A stretch of DNA of 54,529 nucleotides from Brevibacterium senegalense (GTDB lineage Bacteria; Actinomycetota; Actinomycetes; Actinomycetales; Brevibacteriaceae). Made by a program: the position numbers and the translations under genes. Positions 33,435-40,996 of the stretch are shown here, one piece after another. The DNA lies in assembly GCF_000285835.1 (NCBI RefSeq), contig NZ_HE978611.1, forward strand, positions 7,989-62,517, given 5' to 3'. The notes under the pieces are model-generated. The model was given only the letters and a program-made list of their open reading frames with translations, ran no database searches and had not been told where the DNA came from. The stretch's first letter is position 1, and every line of letters starts with the position of its first letter.

Positions 33435-33677
33435 GCCAGCCGAAGGCTGGCAGACAAGAGGTTTTCAGCGCCGCGCAGCGGCTCCGCGGGATGACCGACT
33501 GACCTCCCTGTGGTGGTGGGCGGGGGTCAAGGCCGAAGAGCGGAGCGTGCCTTGACGCCCGCCCACCACCACTGCACGATGGACCGTCAGTCGGTCATCC
33601 CCGCCACCGACAGGTGGCTGCACCGAAGGTGCGGACCCGCGCCGCAGGCGCATAGCAGAGCCCCGCGAAGCGGGTCC
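33435..33677 (+). ncRNA. Hairpin-array element, copy B
   Basis: Same order of stems as copy A, starting right after leader copy 2: GCCAGCC-GAA-GGCTGGC (33435-33451); GCCGC-GCA-GCGGC; a 16-bp perfect long-range stem GGGATGACCGACTGAC (33488-33503) with 33586-33601; GTGGTGGTGGGCGGG (33510-33524) with its complement (33558-33572), enclosing GTCAAGGC/GCCTTGAC; then the four short stems ending CCCGC-GAA-GCGGG (33662-33674). The two long stems differ in sequence from copy A but stay paired, which is covariation supporting structure. Confidence 0.65.
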
Positions 33678-33722
33678 GTCTGAGAGAAACAGTCCGGCGC
33701 CGGCGGCGTCCGGGGCCGGTTC

Positions 33723-33962
33723 TCAGTCGAGCTTGTCGTGAGGCGCGTCCGTGAGGTCCGCATTCCAGGTGTCGCGCTCGTTGAGTGCGATCACCTCGAA
33801 CTCCTGGTCCTCCGGCATCACTCGCCGCTCGGTCGTCTCTGGAAGGGTCAGATCAGCCTTCACCGCCGGCGGTGCTGCCGGCTCGGTCTGCTGCATGTAC
33901 TCAGTCAGCGCGTTCTCGCTCGATGACTCCACCGTGTTCCCCTCTCCGTCTGGTCCGCTCAT
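33723..33962 (-). CDS. Small acidic hypothetical protein
   Basis: 79 aa, mostly polar and probably disordered: MSGPDGEGNTVESSSENALTEYMQQ, a Pro/Ala-rich middle and a C-terminal segment FEVIALNERDTWNADLTDAPHD. No family recognised. Lies between dispersed repeat copy 3 (upstream) and hairpin array B (downstream). The decamer GAGGAACGAG (34074-34083) sits about 110 bp upstream, as before three other genes in the region. Confidence 0.45.
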   Translation of the reverse strand: MSGPDGEGNTVESSSENALTEYMQQTEPAAPPAVKADLTLPETTERRVMPEDQEFEVIALNERDTWNADLTDAPHDKLD

Positions 33963-33970
33963 TCTCTCAG

Positions 33971-34062
33971 GCAGTGTGGCCGGCTGTCCGTGTGCCCACT
34001 TTCATGGCTGGGACCGCGCATCACGTCACCAGATACTCGGGCCGGGACTCCCTGGACTCACG
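33971..34062 (+). repeat. Dispersed ~90-bp plasmid repeat, copy 3
   Basis: Same orientation as copy 2 and the closest to it (differences at a few positions). Lies between the giant helicase stop and the small acidic gene. Followed at 34074 by GAGGAACGAG. Confidence 0.8.
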
Positions 34063-34091
34063 CTCACTGAGAAGAGGAACGAGACCATTGC

Positions 34092-37000
34092 CTATGAGCG
34101 TTCGACCTCGTGCTGTTCGCGGGTGTGCTGAGAGTCCGTGACCGCTCGTCGCGGCTGACTCTGGCCCTGCGCTGAGGTTCCCTGCGTGCCGAACAGGCGC
34201 TCACGTGCGCTCACGGTCGCGGAGTGGCGGTCGCGGACGGGCGCATCGGTGCTGCCGTTCGAGGGTGGCTCGGCGGGCTCGGTGGCAGTCTCGGCTGCCT
34301 GTTCGGCGGTGATCCGCTCCACGAGGGCATCCAGCTTGCCGCGGGCTTCCTTCAGCTCCGCGGCCTGCTTGAACGGCTGGCCGAGCAGCGCGTCGGTCGC
34401 TTCGATTTCCTTAGCGGCTGCCGCCCCGCGTTCCGTCAGCTTCTCCACGACGGCCGGTAGGCCGGCGACACGGTTCTCGACCATGAGAGCGAGCTGGGCC
34501 GGCGGCTCCTTCACGAGGTCACGCCACGGCACCGACACCGCAGTGCCGGGAACGTCTGTCGCGTTCATCTCCAGCCGCACTTCAGCCCGCCGGCGGTCAC
34601 CGCCGGAGCTGCGCAAGGAGAACGTGTGGCCTCCGAGGGCCACCACATCGTTGGCCATGAACGGCGGAATCACCGGCATGTGCGGGTTCGGCACCTGCCC
34701 GGTGATCGTTCGCACCAGGGCGGCCGTGGCATCGCCGCGGTCGTCGTAGAGCCGGCCGCTGACCTGCGCACTGAACTTATCGCCCTTCGTATCCGTGGAT
34801 GCCTCGATGAGCTGGCGAATCCGGGGCAACTGATCCTCAACGTAGGCGGCCTCCCGCTGCGCGGTCTCGTGCCGGCCGCGTAGCGCGAACTGCGCGCGGT
34901 CATGGCCCCGCCGCCGGCGGTCGAGCTTGTTCACCTCAGTCTCCAACTCGACCTTCTCCACCAGCAGCGGATTGCCGCTGGAGGCGGCCATGAGCTGCTG
35001 TGCATCGAGTGCCATATCGCCGGGGTCTTCCAGCTCGCGCACGTCGATCTTCCCGCGCATGATCTGCTGCACGGCGAATGCCTTGCGACCGATGGTGTCC
35101 CAGCTCGTGCTGTCGAAGGAATTCTCCGTCGCGTAGCGGATGACATCGACCTCGGAGTTCTGGTTCCCCTGCCGCAGGATGCGGCCTTCTCGCTGGGTCA
35201 GCTCCGCCGGCCGCCAGGGGCAATCGACATGGTGGAGCGCTACCGCGCGACGCTGGATGTTCGCGCCGGTTCCCATTCGTTCGCTGGACCCGATCAGTAC
35301 GTCGAGGTCGCCGTCTCGGGCCTGCTTGAAGAGTGCAGCCTTCTCCTCCGCGTCGCCGGCCTCATGGATGAAGCGGATGCGGTCGGGATCCATCCCGTAC
35401 CGCTCCACGAGGGAGTCCTTGAGCTGGTCGTAGGCGTTCCACTCGTCCTCCTTCGGGGCGCTCAGGTCGCAGAACACGATCTGGAGGGCACCGGGCTTCG
35501 AGGACTGCTCATCGGTCGTGTCATCGAGCGTGTAGAGGTTGTCGCGGTTCTCCGCCCATATTTCAGCGATGTTCGAGGCCACGATGTCGAGCTTCACCGT
35601 CTCGTCGGTCTCCATGCCGACCAGGCGCGGGTCAAGTGCGGCCTTCCGGCCGTCGCCGTAGACGGTGAGGTGGTTGTCCTCGCCCTTCTCCGGCCGCGTG
35701 CCTTCCAGGTTCTTAAGTCGCTCTTCGAGGTCGACCATGAACTCGGCGTGAGCTTCTGACTCCGGGATGATTTCGTACCGGGCGATCCGTTCACCATCGT
35801 CGTTCATTCGCAGGTCAGGTCGGTTCAGGTAGGTCAGGTCCTCCGTCATCTTCACGTCCGCGAACTGCTGCCACCCACCCAGCATCTCGGGCACGTTCTT
35901 GAACTTGGCGAACCGCTGGCGCTGCTTCAGGTTGCCGGCGGCGTCGCGCTCGAACCGGGTGACCAACTCACCGAACGTGTTGGCCCAGTCGTCGAAGTGC
36001 CGGACTCCGGTCGCTTCGAGGACGTCGGGCCGCAGGTAGCGCATCATCACGTGCGCCTCGGTGATGCTGTTGGCGATCGGTGTACCCGTGGCCATCGTTG
36101 TGACGCGCTCACCGTAGGTGTCGCGCAGGTAGTTCAGCTTCATCTCCAGGTCGTTGGCGCGACCGGACCCGTCGATGCCGGCTCCCTGGATGTTCGAGGT
36201 CGTGGCGAGGTTCTTGAACAGGTGCGCCTCATCGACGGCCACGTAGTCGACTGCCATGTCCTCGAATGTGAGCCCCGCCTGGTCTGCGCCGGCGAGCTTG
36301 CCTTCGAGCTTGGCCTGGGCGCGCTCGATGGCGGATCGGATGTACTTCTGCGTGCGGCTGCGCTGGTCTCCCCCTTCGAGCTGCTGCGCGCGCGAGAGCG
36401 TTTCCCGCAGCTCTTCAAGCACCTTGTCGGTGTATGCCTTCCGGGTGCTGTCACGGACATTGATCTTCTCGAACGCGCTGTGCGTCATGAGAATGCCGTC
36501 CCAGTCGTTCATCGCGGCCTTGGCGATGAAGGCGCGGCGCGCGGCCGTGTCACCCTTCGGTGCCGCGATGTCGGTGGAGTCGCCGGCCAAGAGACGTGCG
36601 TTGGGGTAAAGCTGTTTCCACTCGCGGGTGAACTGCTCCAGCATGTGTCCCGGGACGATGATCATTGGCTTCGAGACGAGTCCGCGCCGCTTCATCTCCG
36701 TCAGCCCCATGACCATTGCAGCGGTCTTGCCGGCACCAACCTGGTGGAACAGCCCCACGGAGGGCTCAGCGACCATGCGCGCGACAGCGGTGCGCTGATG
36801 CTCGTGCGGCGTGAAGTCTGCTGACAGTCCTGGCAGCTCCAAGCGTTCAGCTTCGGGGGTGTAATCGCGGGCCACGTAGGAGTTGAAGAGTCGGTTGTAG
36901 CCGGCGTGGAGTCGTGCCGCGCGATCAGGGTCTTCCCACACCCATTCGGAGAACCGCTCGGTGATCGCTTCGGCCTTCTCGCGGGCGGCCTCGGTCGCCT

Positions 37001-39719
37001 CGGAGTCGATGTAGCTGGACTTGCCCCCATCGGAATCCACGATGTTCCGGCGTACCTCGATGGTCGAGCCGCGCAGGAGGGATCGGAACAAGTCGTGCGC
37101 GGGGCGATCCTGGGTGCCCCACTCGGACATGGCAGCCACGGTCTGCCGGCCGGCTGCGCCGGGCTTGACCTCCCAGAAGCCGGCTCCCGGATGGATCACT
37201 TCGGCGTAGTCGTCATCGGAGATCTCCTGCAGGAACGCCTCGTGATCGGAGACGGGGATCCACACTGCTCCGATGGTCGCCTCGATGTCTTCGAGCGGCA
37301 CGTCCTCGGGGATGACGGCTTCGAGTGCGTCGATGTTTGTCTGCCACGGCCCCTCGGGGTCCTGCTCGGCCTTCGCGCGCGCGACGTCGAGCTTGTCGCG
37401 GATATGCCCGGACAGATACTCGGCGCGGGTGATGATCGAGGACTCGTCCTCTGGATCGTCGAACACCAGCGTGCCGAGCTCCTGCCGCGCTGTGGGCACG
37501 TCTGTGCCCAGTCGCACGGCGACCTGCTCCAGGTCCGCGGTGCCGGTGGCGTTGATCGCCAGCACGAGAGCTTCCTCGGCGGTGTCCGCGCCCAGCAGTG
37601 GCCGCTCCACGGTCACGGTGCGCTTCGTGAGGATGTCGGAGGGTGTGGCCGTCTGCGCCTCGTCGTTGAACTGCTCGGCCGCCATGACCAGTGCGAAGCC
37701 AGGGTCCTGGCGCATGATCCGCGTGGCCTTCGGGGCTTCACGAGTCTCTTCACGGACCTTCTCGGTCTCGCCGGTCTCCTCGTTCTTCTGCGTGACCGTC
37801 TTCCACTTCGGCGTCCACCGGTTGACCGGGCCGTACCGGTCGACATGCGCTTGCCATGCTGCGCGGGCGTCCTCCCGCAGCTGGACGGACTCAGCGGTGT
37901 CCGCGACGGTTGCCGCCTGGTCGCGCATGAGCGCGCTCATCGCGTCCCGCAGCCCCATCAGGGAGCGGACCTCGGCGGCGGCGTTCTTCGGCACCGTGAT
38001 CGGCTGCAGGTAGCCCTGCCCGGTGACCTTCTGGAACTGCCCGTCCTCTTCGACGACGGTGCCGGGGGTCAGGCTGGTCTCCGTGGCCGCGCGGTGGTCG
38101 CGGGCGGCTTCGGCGGCCGCGGACAGCGGGGAGTATCCTCGTCCAGCCGCGACGGCAGCGGCCGTGATTGCCGTCATCCTGCCCCGGAGCTGATCTGGCA
38201 CGGTGGTGAGGTCATCGGCCACGATGGCGAGATTGCCCCACTGCCCACTCACATCCAGGCGTCCGAGGACGTTCTCGGGGCGGCGCTGGTAGTACGTGTT
38301 GAGTCGTTGCTCGGATTCCAGTCCACGCTGGGAGTCGGTGACCGTCACGGGTGTGGCGGTCTGCCAGTCCAGGGTCTCCTGGGTGGGTTCTTCTCCAGGC
38401 ATCCGCTTGCGGAGGATGAGCACATCGGTGGCCACGTCGGTGCCGGCCTGCCGGCGGTGCGCGCCGTTCGGCAGGCGCACTGCTCCCAGGAGGTCTGCTT
38501 CGGCAGCGACCTCAGCGCGTAGCACGGGGTTCCGGCGGTCACTGGTCGAGGCGGAGGTGACGACTGCCATCACTCCCCCGTCGTGCAGCCCTCCCAGTGA
38601 CTTACGGATGAAGTGCTCGTGGACGTTGAACCGCTGGCCGGGGTTCCATGTCTCATCGAGCAATCGCGCGCGGCCGAACGGCACGTTGCCGATGGCTGCA
38701 TCGAACGAGTCGGGGCGGATGGTGGTCTCTGCGTAGGACTCGTTCCGAATGTCTGCGTCGGGGTACAGGTGGCGGGCGATGGAGGACGTGATCGGATCAA
38801 TCTCCACCCCCGTCATCGTCATGCCGGCCGGGGCTGCTCCGATGAAGTTGCCGGACCCTGAACCTGGTTCGATGACCTTCCCCGTGTCGAGGCCGAGGTC
38901 GGACAGTGACTGCCACATCGCGGTGATGAGTGCGGGGTCGGTGTAGTGGGCATCGAGAATCGTGCGGCCAGCGGCCTCGTAGTCCTCAGCACTGAGGACG
39001 GCTTTAAGCTGCTCCCGCTCGGTCGCCCACTCGTCTTTGCGATCGTCGAACACATCGGGGATGGCTCCCCAGCTCGACCACGCGGCCAGTGCCTCCTGCT
39101 CTTCGCGCGTCGCGGGGCGGTCCTCGGCGTCGAGGGCGCGGGCTGTCTCGATAGCGCGCAGGTTCGCCTGGAAGCGGCTCTTGGCACCAGAGGGCGGATA
39201 CTGGTCGCCCGCAGCCAGCCGAAACGGTTCGGCGGCCGGCTCCTGCGGGTCGGGGGTCAGTCCAGCAGGCTCTCGTCCTCCGGCTCCAGCGGGTGAATCT
39301 CCTGGGCCAGTGGCTCCCCGGTCTCGTCCACCTCCGGCGGGAACCGGTCGAGCACCACTTCCTGCCACGCCAGTTCGCTCGCGGCGTTCGTCCTGGCCCG
39401 GTACTCGCCCAGCATCTTCAGCGGGTTCGCCCTGTCCTCGTCGCTCGGCCTCCACGTCTCGCCCTGCATCGACACCAGGGCGGCGTCCTCCGCTTCCTGC
39501 AGCTCGTTCAGCATCTGCGGGAAGAACGTCTCCGGGTTCTGAATCTCCGCGTACTGGCTCGGGGCGTACCGCCGTACGTAGTCCTGAATCGGGTTCGTTC
39601 GCTTCAGCATCTAGCTCATCCTCTCCGGGTGTCAGCTGCGGAGCATCTGGCTCCATGTCCAGCAGGTCAAAAAGCGATCCCTGCCCGTCTACGTGCGTGC
39701 TCTTCTTTCCCCGTGCCAT
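34092..39719 (-). CDS. Giant N6-adenine methyltransferase-SNF2/DEAD helicase with C-terminal RLFG tag
   Basis: 1875 aa. N-terminal GQGSLFDLL, a low-complexity Gly/Arg/Pro linker (about 35-155), SRFQANLRAIETARAL, then an adenine methyltransferase domain (VIEPGSGSGNFIG near 283; GNVPFG in place of NPPF). A helicase follows: QVGAGKTAAM near 990, VAVDEAHLFKN near 1160 and HHVDCPWRPAELTQREGRILRQG near 1510. The C-terminus has a coiled-coil region and DRHSATVSARERLFGTQG, 31 residues from the end. Comparable to DarB-type antirestriction proteins and to large methylase-helicases of ICEs and plasmids. Probable role: modify or unwind incoming plasmid DNA. ATG 39719 is used because the upstream ATG lacks conserved residues. 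Confidence 0.8.
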   Translation of the reverse strand: MARGKKSTHVDGQGSLFDLLDMEPDAPQLTPGEDELDAEANEPDSGLRTAVRPEPVRGDSEPGDVLPADAERAAGSGGRRPGVDAGRDVEAERRGQGEPAEDAGRVPGQDERRERTGVAGSGARPVPAGGGRDRGATGPGDSPAGAGGREPAGLTPDPQEPAAEPFRLAAGDQYPPSGAKSRFQANLRAIETARALDAEDRPATREEQEALAAWSSWGAIPDVFDDRKDEWATEREQLKAVLSAEDYEAAGRTILDAHYTDPALITAMWQSLSDLGLDTGKVIEPGSGSGNFIGAAPAGMTMTGVEIDPITSSIARHLYPDADIRNESYAETTIRPDSFDAAIGNVPFGRARLLDETWNPGQRFNVHEHFIRKSLGGLHDGGVMAVVTSASTSDRRNPVLRAEVAAEADLLGAVRLPNGAHRRQAGTDVATDVLILRKRMPGEEPTQETLDWQTATPVTVTDSQRGLESEQRLNTYYQRRPENVLGRLDVSGQWGNLAIVADDLTTVPDQLRGRMTAITAAAVAAGRGYSPLSAAAEAARDHRAATETSLTPGTVVEEDGQFQKVTGQGYLQPITVPKNAAAEVRSLMGLRDAMSALMRDQAATVADTAESVQLREDARAAWQAHVDRYGPVNRWTPKWKTVTQKNEETGETEKVREETREAPKATRIMRQDPGFALVMAAEQFNDEAQTATPSDILTKRTVTVERPLLGADTAEEALVLAINATGTADLEQVAVRLGTDVPTARQELGTLVFDDPEDESSIITRAEYLSGHIRDKLDVARAKAEQDPEGPWQTNIDALEAVIPEDVPLEDIEATIGAVWIPVSDHEAFLQEISDDDYAEVIHPGAGFWEVKPGAAGRQTVAAMSEWGTQDRPAHDLFRSLLRGSTIEVRRNIVDSDGGKSSYIDSEATEAAREKAEAITERFSEWVWEDPDRAARLHAGYNRLFNSYVARDYTPEAERLELPGLSADFTPHEHQRTAVARMVAEPSVGLFHQVGAGKTAAMVMGLTEMKRRGLVSKPMIIVPGHMLEQFTREWKQLYPNARLLAGDSTDIAAPKGDTAARRAFIAKAAMNDWDGILMTHSAFEKINVRDSTRKAYTDKVLEELRETLSRAQQLEGGDQRSRTQKYIRSAIERAQAKLEGKLAGADQAGLTFEDMAVDYVAVDEAHLFKNLATTSNIQGAGIDGSGRANDLEMKLNYLRDTYGERVTTMATGTPIANSITEAHVMMRYLRPDVLEATGVRHFDDWANTFGELVTRFERDAAGNLKQRQRFAKFKNVPEMLGGWQQFADVKMTEDLTYLNRPDLRMNDDGERIARYEIIPESEAHAEFMVDLEERLKNLEGTRPEKGEDNHLTVYGDGRKAALDPRLVGMETDETVKLDIVASNIAEIWAENRDNLYTLDDTTDEQSSKPGALQIVFCDLSAPKEDEWNAYDQLKDSLVERYGMDPDRIRFIHEAGDAEEKAALFKQARDGDLDVLIGSSERMGTGANIQRRAVALHHVDCPWRPAELTQREGRILRQGNQNSEVDVIRYATENSFDSTSWDTIGRKAFAVQQIMRGKIDVRELEDPGDMALDAQQLMAASSGNPLLVEKVELETEVNKLDRRRRGHDRAQFALRGRHETAQREAAYVEDQLPRIRQLIEASTDTKGDKFSAQVSGRLYDDRGDATAALVRTITGQVPNPHMPVIPPFMANDVVALGGHTFSLRSSGGDRRRAEVRLEMNATDVPGTAVSVPWRDLVKEPPAQLALMVENRVAGLPAVVEKLTERGAAAAKEIEATDALLGQPFKQAAELKEARGKLDALVERITAEQAAETATEPAEPPSNGSTDAPVRDRHSATVSARERLFGTQGTSAQGQSQPRRAVTDSQHTREQHEVERS
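39257..39610 (-). CDS. 117-codon ORF nested out of frame in the helicase linker
   Basis: Same strand as the giant gene but another frame. The protein starts MLKRTNPIQDYVRRYAPSQY and continues with mixed composition (W, Y, F, M, Q present), PETFFPQMLNELQEAEDAAL and ASELAWQEVVLDRFPPEV. The giant gene's frame over the same bases gives only Gly, Pro, Arg, Glu, Ala and Asp, like a non-selected GC-rich frame. The nested frame may therefore be the constrained gene, with the helicase linker overprinted. ATG 39610 lies inside the giant gene; the region before it encodes the SLFDLL motif. Confidence 0.45.
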   Translation of the reverse strand: MLKRTNPIQDYVRRYAPSQYAEIQNPETFFPQMLNELQEAEDAALVSMQGETWRPSDEDRANPLKMLGEYRARTNAASELAWQEVVLDRFPPEVDETGEPLAQEIHPLEPEDESLLD

Positions 39720-39768
39720 ACGCCCACGGTAACCGTCCGTGATCGAGCCCACATCGTCTTGTCATTGA

Positions 39769-39860
39769 GCGTGACTACAGGGAGTCCCGGCCCGAGTTTC
39801 TGGTGACGTGATGCGCTCAGCCGGCCATGAAAGTGGGCACACGGTCAGTCGCTGCGCAAC
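39769..39860 (-). repeat. Dispersed ~90-bp plasmid repeat, copy 4
   Basis: Orientation as copy 1. Lies in the gap between the nuclease gene and the giant helicase start. Core differences are limited to the middle (TGATGCGCTCAGCCGG). Confidence 0.8.
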
Positions 39861-39864
39861 ATCA

Positions 39865-40386
39865 TCATGAACCTCCCTCGCAGGCTGGGTCTGGAGCCTG
39901 CGCCTCCAGCTCTTCATACGCCGCGTATCGCTCGATGTCTGGGGCTGCCCTGTAGACCTCGGCCAGACCGGCCTCCAGCAGGGCTGCGCCCACGTCGTCC
40001 CCGTCGACCTCGACGTAGGCCAGTGTGCGGCCGTAGCGGTCCGTCTCCGCCTGTGAGGGGTCAGGGGTGATCGTCACGTCTCCGCCGGCGGTCAACTCTT
40101 CCGTGAGGGCAGTGGCTTCGGCTGCGCACCGCTCCCCCGGCTCGCCCTCTCGTGCGGCCTCGGGTGTGTCGATGCCAAGGACGCGGACTCGCTCGTCTTC
40201 GCCGGCTTCCCGCTCCACGATGAGCGTGTCTCCGTCGATCACGTGCACGAGCTGCACTGCGACGCCCGTGCCATCCTCTGGTTCCGCTGAGGTGCCTAAG
40301 GGCAGGAAGTCCAGTCCGAGCGCGATAACCACACCCAGCGGGACGGCAAGCACCATTCCCGCCACGATGATCCAGGACCTATCCAT
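39865..40386 (-). CDS. Membrane-anchored thermonuclease-like protein
   Basis: 173 aa. N-terminal membrane segment (WIIVAGMVLAVPLGVVIALGL) and a staphylococcal-nuclease domain: VIDGDTLIVE (metal-binding Asp), VRVLGIDTPEA, with the catalytic Arg in RVRVLGID, the later Glu in DTPEAAREGEPGE and a second Arg in QAETDRYGRTLAYV. SNase-type proteins on plasmids may degrade extracellular or incoming DNA or assist entry. ATG 40386 is used (SD-like GAGAAG); an earlier GTG at 40422 overlaps the upstream stop. Confidence 0.7.
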   Translation of the reverse strand: MDRSWIIVAGMVLAVPLGVVIALGLDFLPLGTSAEPEDGTGVAVQLVHVIDGDTLIVEREAGEDERVRVLGIDTPEAAREGEPGERCAAEATALTEELTAGGDVTITPDPSQAETDRYGRTLAYVEVDGDDVGAALLEAGLAEVYRAAPDIERYAAYEELEAQAPDPACEGGS

Positions 40387-40418
40387 AAGGTGTTGCTTCT
40401 CTTTCAACGCTCGGTCAC

Positions 40419-40679
40419 TCACGGCTCCCCCAATGCTGCGAGTGCGTCGATCCTGTCGGGACGAAAGCCGGCCCAGGCGTTGAAGTCCTCGGTCTCCATG
40501 TCTCCCACCACGACGATCGGCGCTGACATGAAGTCGTGTCCCTGCGCCCACTCCAGTGCCGCTTCGCTCTCGGTCAGATCAATGGTTTGGTACGCGATGC
40601 CTGCCTCGTCGAGCTTGCGCGCCGTCATCTTGCACTGAACGCACTGCGGTTTCGTGAGCATCGTGACTGGTGGGAGCAT
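40419..40679 (-). CDS. NrdH/glutaredoxin-like protein, second copy
   Basis: 86 aa. Active site CVQC in TKPQCVQCKMTARKL, the cis-Pro segment SAPIVVVGDM and the NrdH-type WAGFRPDRIDAL. Only distantly similar to the 31451 gene, so not a recent duplication. AGGAGG lies 5 nt upstream of ATG 40679. A perfect inverted repeat CTATGGTG-CTAT-CACCATAG (40689-40708) upstream may be its operator. It ends just before the nuclease gene. Confidence 0.8.
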   Translation of the reverse strand: MLPPVTMLTKPQCVQCKMTARKLDEAGIAYQTIDLTESEAALEWAQGHDFMSAPIVVVGDMETEDFNAWAGFRPDRIDALAALGEP

Positions 40680-40688
40680 GATGACCTC

Positions 40689-40732
40689 CTATGGTGCTAT
40701 CACCATAGCGCGCTAGCGTGCTAGCACGCTAG
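40689..40732. promoter_or_regulatory. Operator and partition-type palindrome between the RHH and glutaredoxin genes
   Basis: Two features side by side: CTATGGTG-CTAT-CACCATAG (40689-40708) and the perfect 20-bp palindrome CTAGCGTGCTAGCACGCTAG (40713-40732), which matches 5342-5361 at its core. Confidence 0.6.
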
Positions 40733-40738
40733 AGCCTG

Positions 40739-40996
40739 CTAACTCTTCTGTTCGAGGAACTCCAGCAGCAGCCCTTCGGCAATTGCCTGGATGCTCGTGT
40801 CGTGCTCGAAGGCGTACCTCTTAAGAGCACGGTGAGTGTCATCATCGAGTCGGACCATGAGCGCCTTACGGTCAGCAGCCTTCACCCTCGTGCTCGGACG
40901 GATCGGCGGGACGGGATCAGCGCCGCCGGCCGGCTCATCCTTCTTGGCCGCGCCCGTCCGCGCGCGCAGCTTCCCAAGCTTTCCTGCGTCAGCCAT
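40739..40996 (-). CDS. RHH/CopG-type partition protein (ParB-like)
   Basis: 85 aa. Basic N-terminal linker, then RHH fold: KALMVRLDDDTHRALKRYAFEHDTSIQAIAEGLLLEFLEQ. Small RHH proteins beside ParA act as centromere-binding partners and autorepressors in type Ib partition. ATG 40996 overlaps the parA stop by several bases. The palindromic TAGCGTGCTAGCACGCTA sites around the operon are its likely targets (inference). Confidence 0.75.
   Translation of the reverse strand: MADAGKLGKLRARTGAAKKDEPAGGADPVPPIRPSTRVKAADRKALMVRLDDDTHRALKRYAFEHDTSIQAIAEGLLLEFLEQKS

Noticed and set aside
36906..38522. 538-codon frame opposite the giant methyltransferase-helicase
   Set aside because: Product is Gly/Leu/Val/Arg-rich as expected for the complement of a high-GC gene; the other strand has helicase and methylase motifs.
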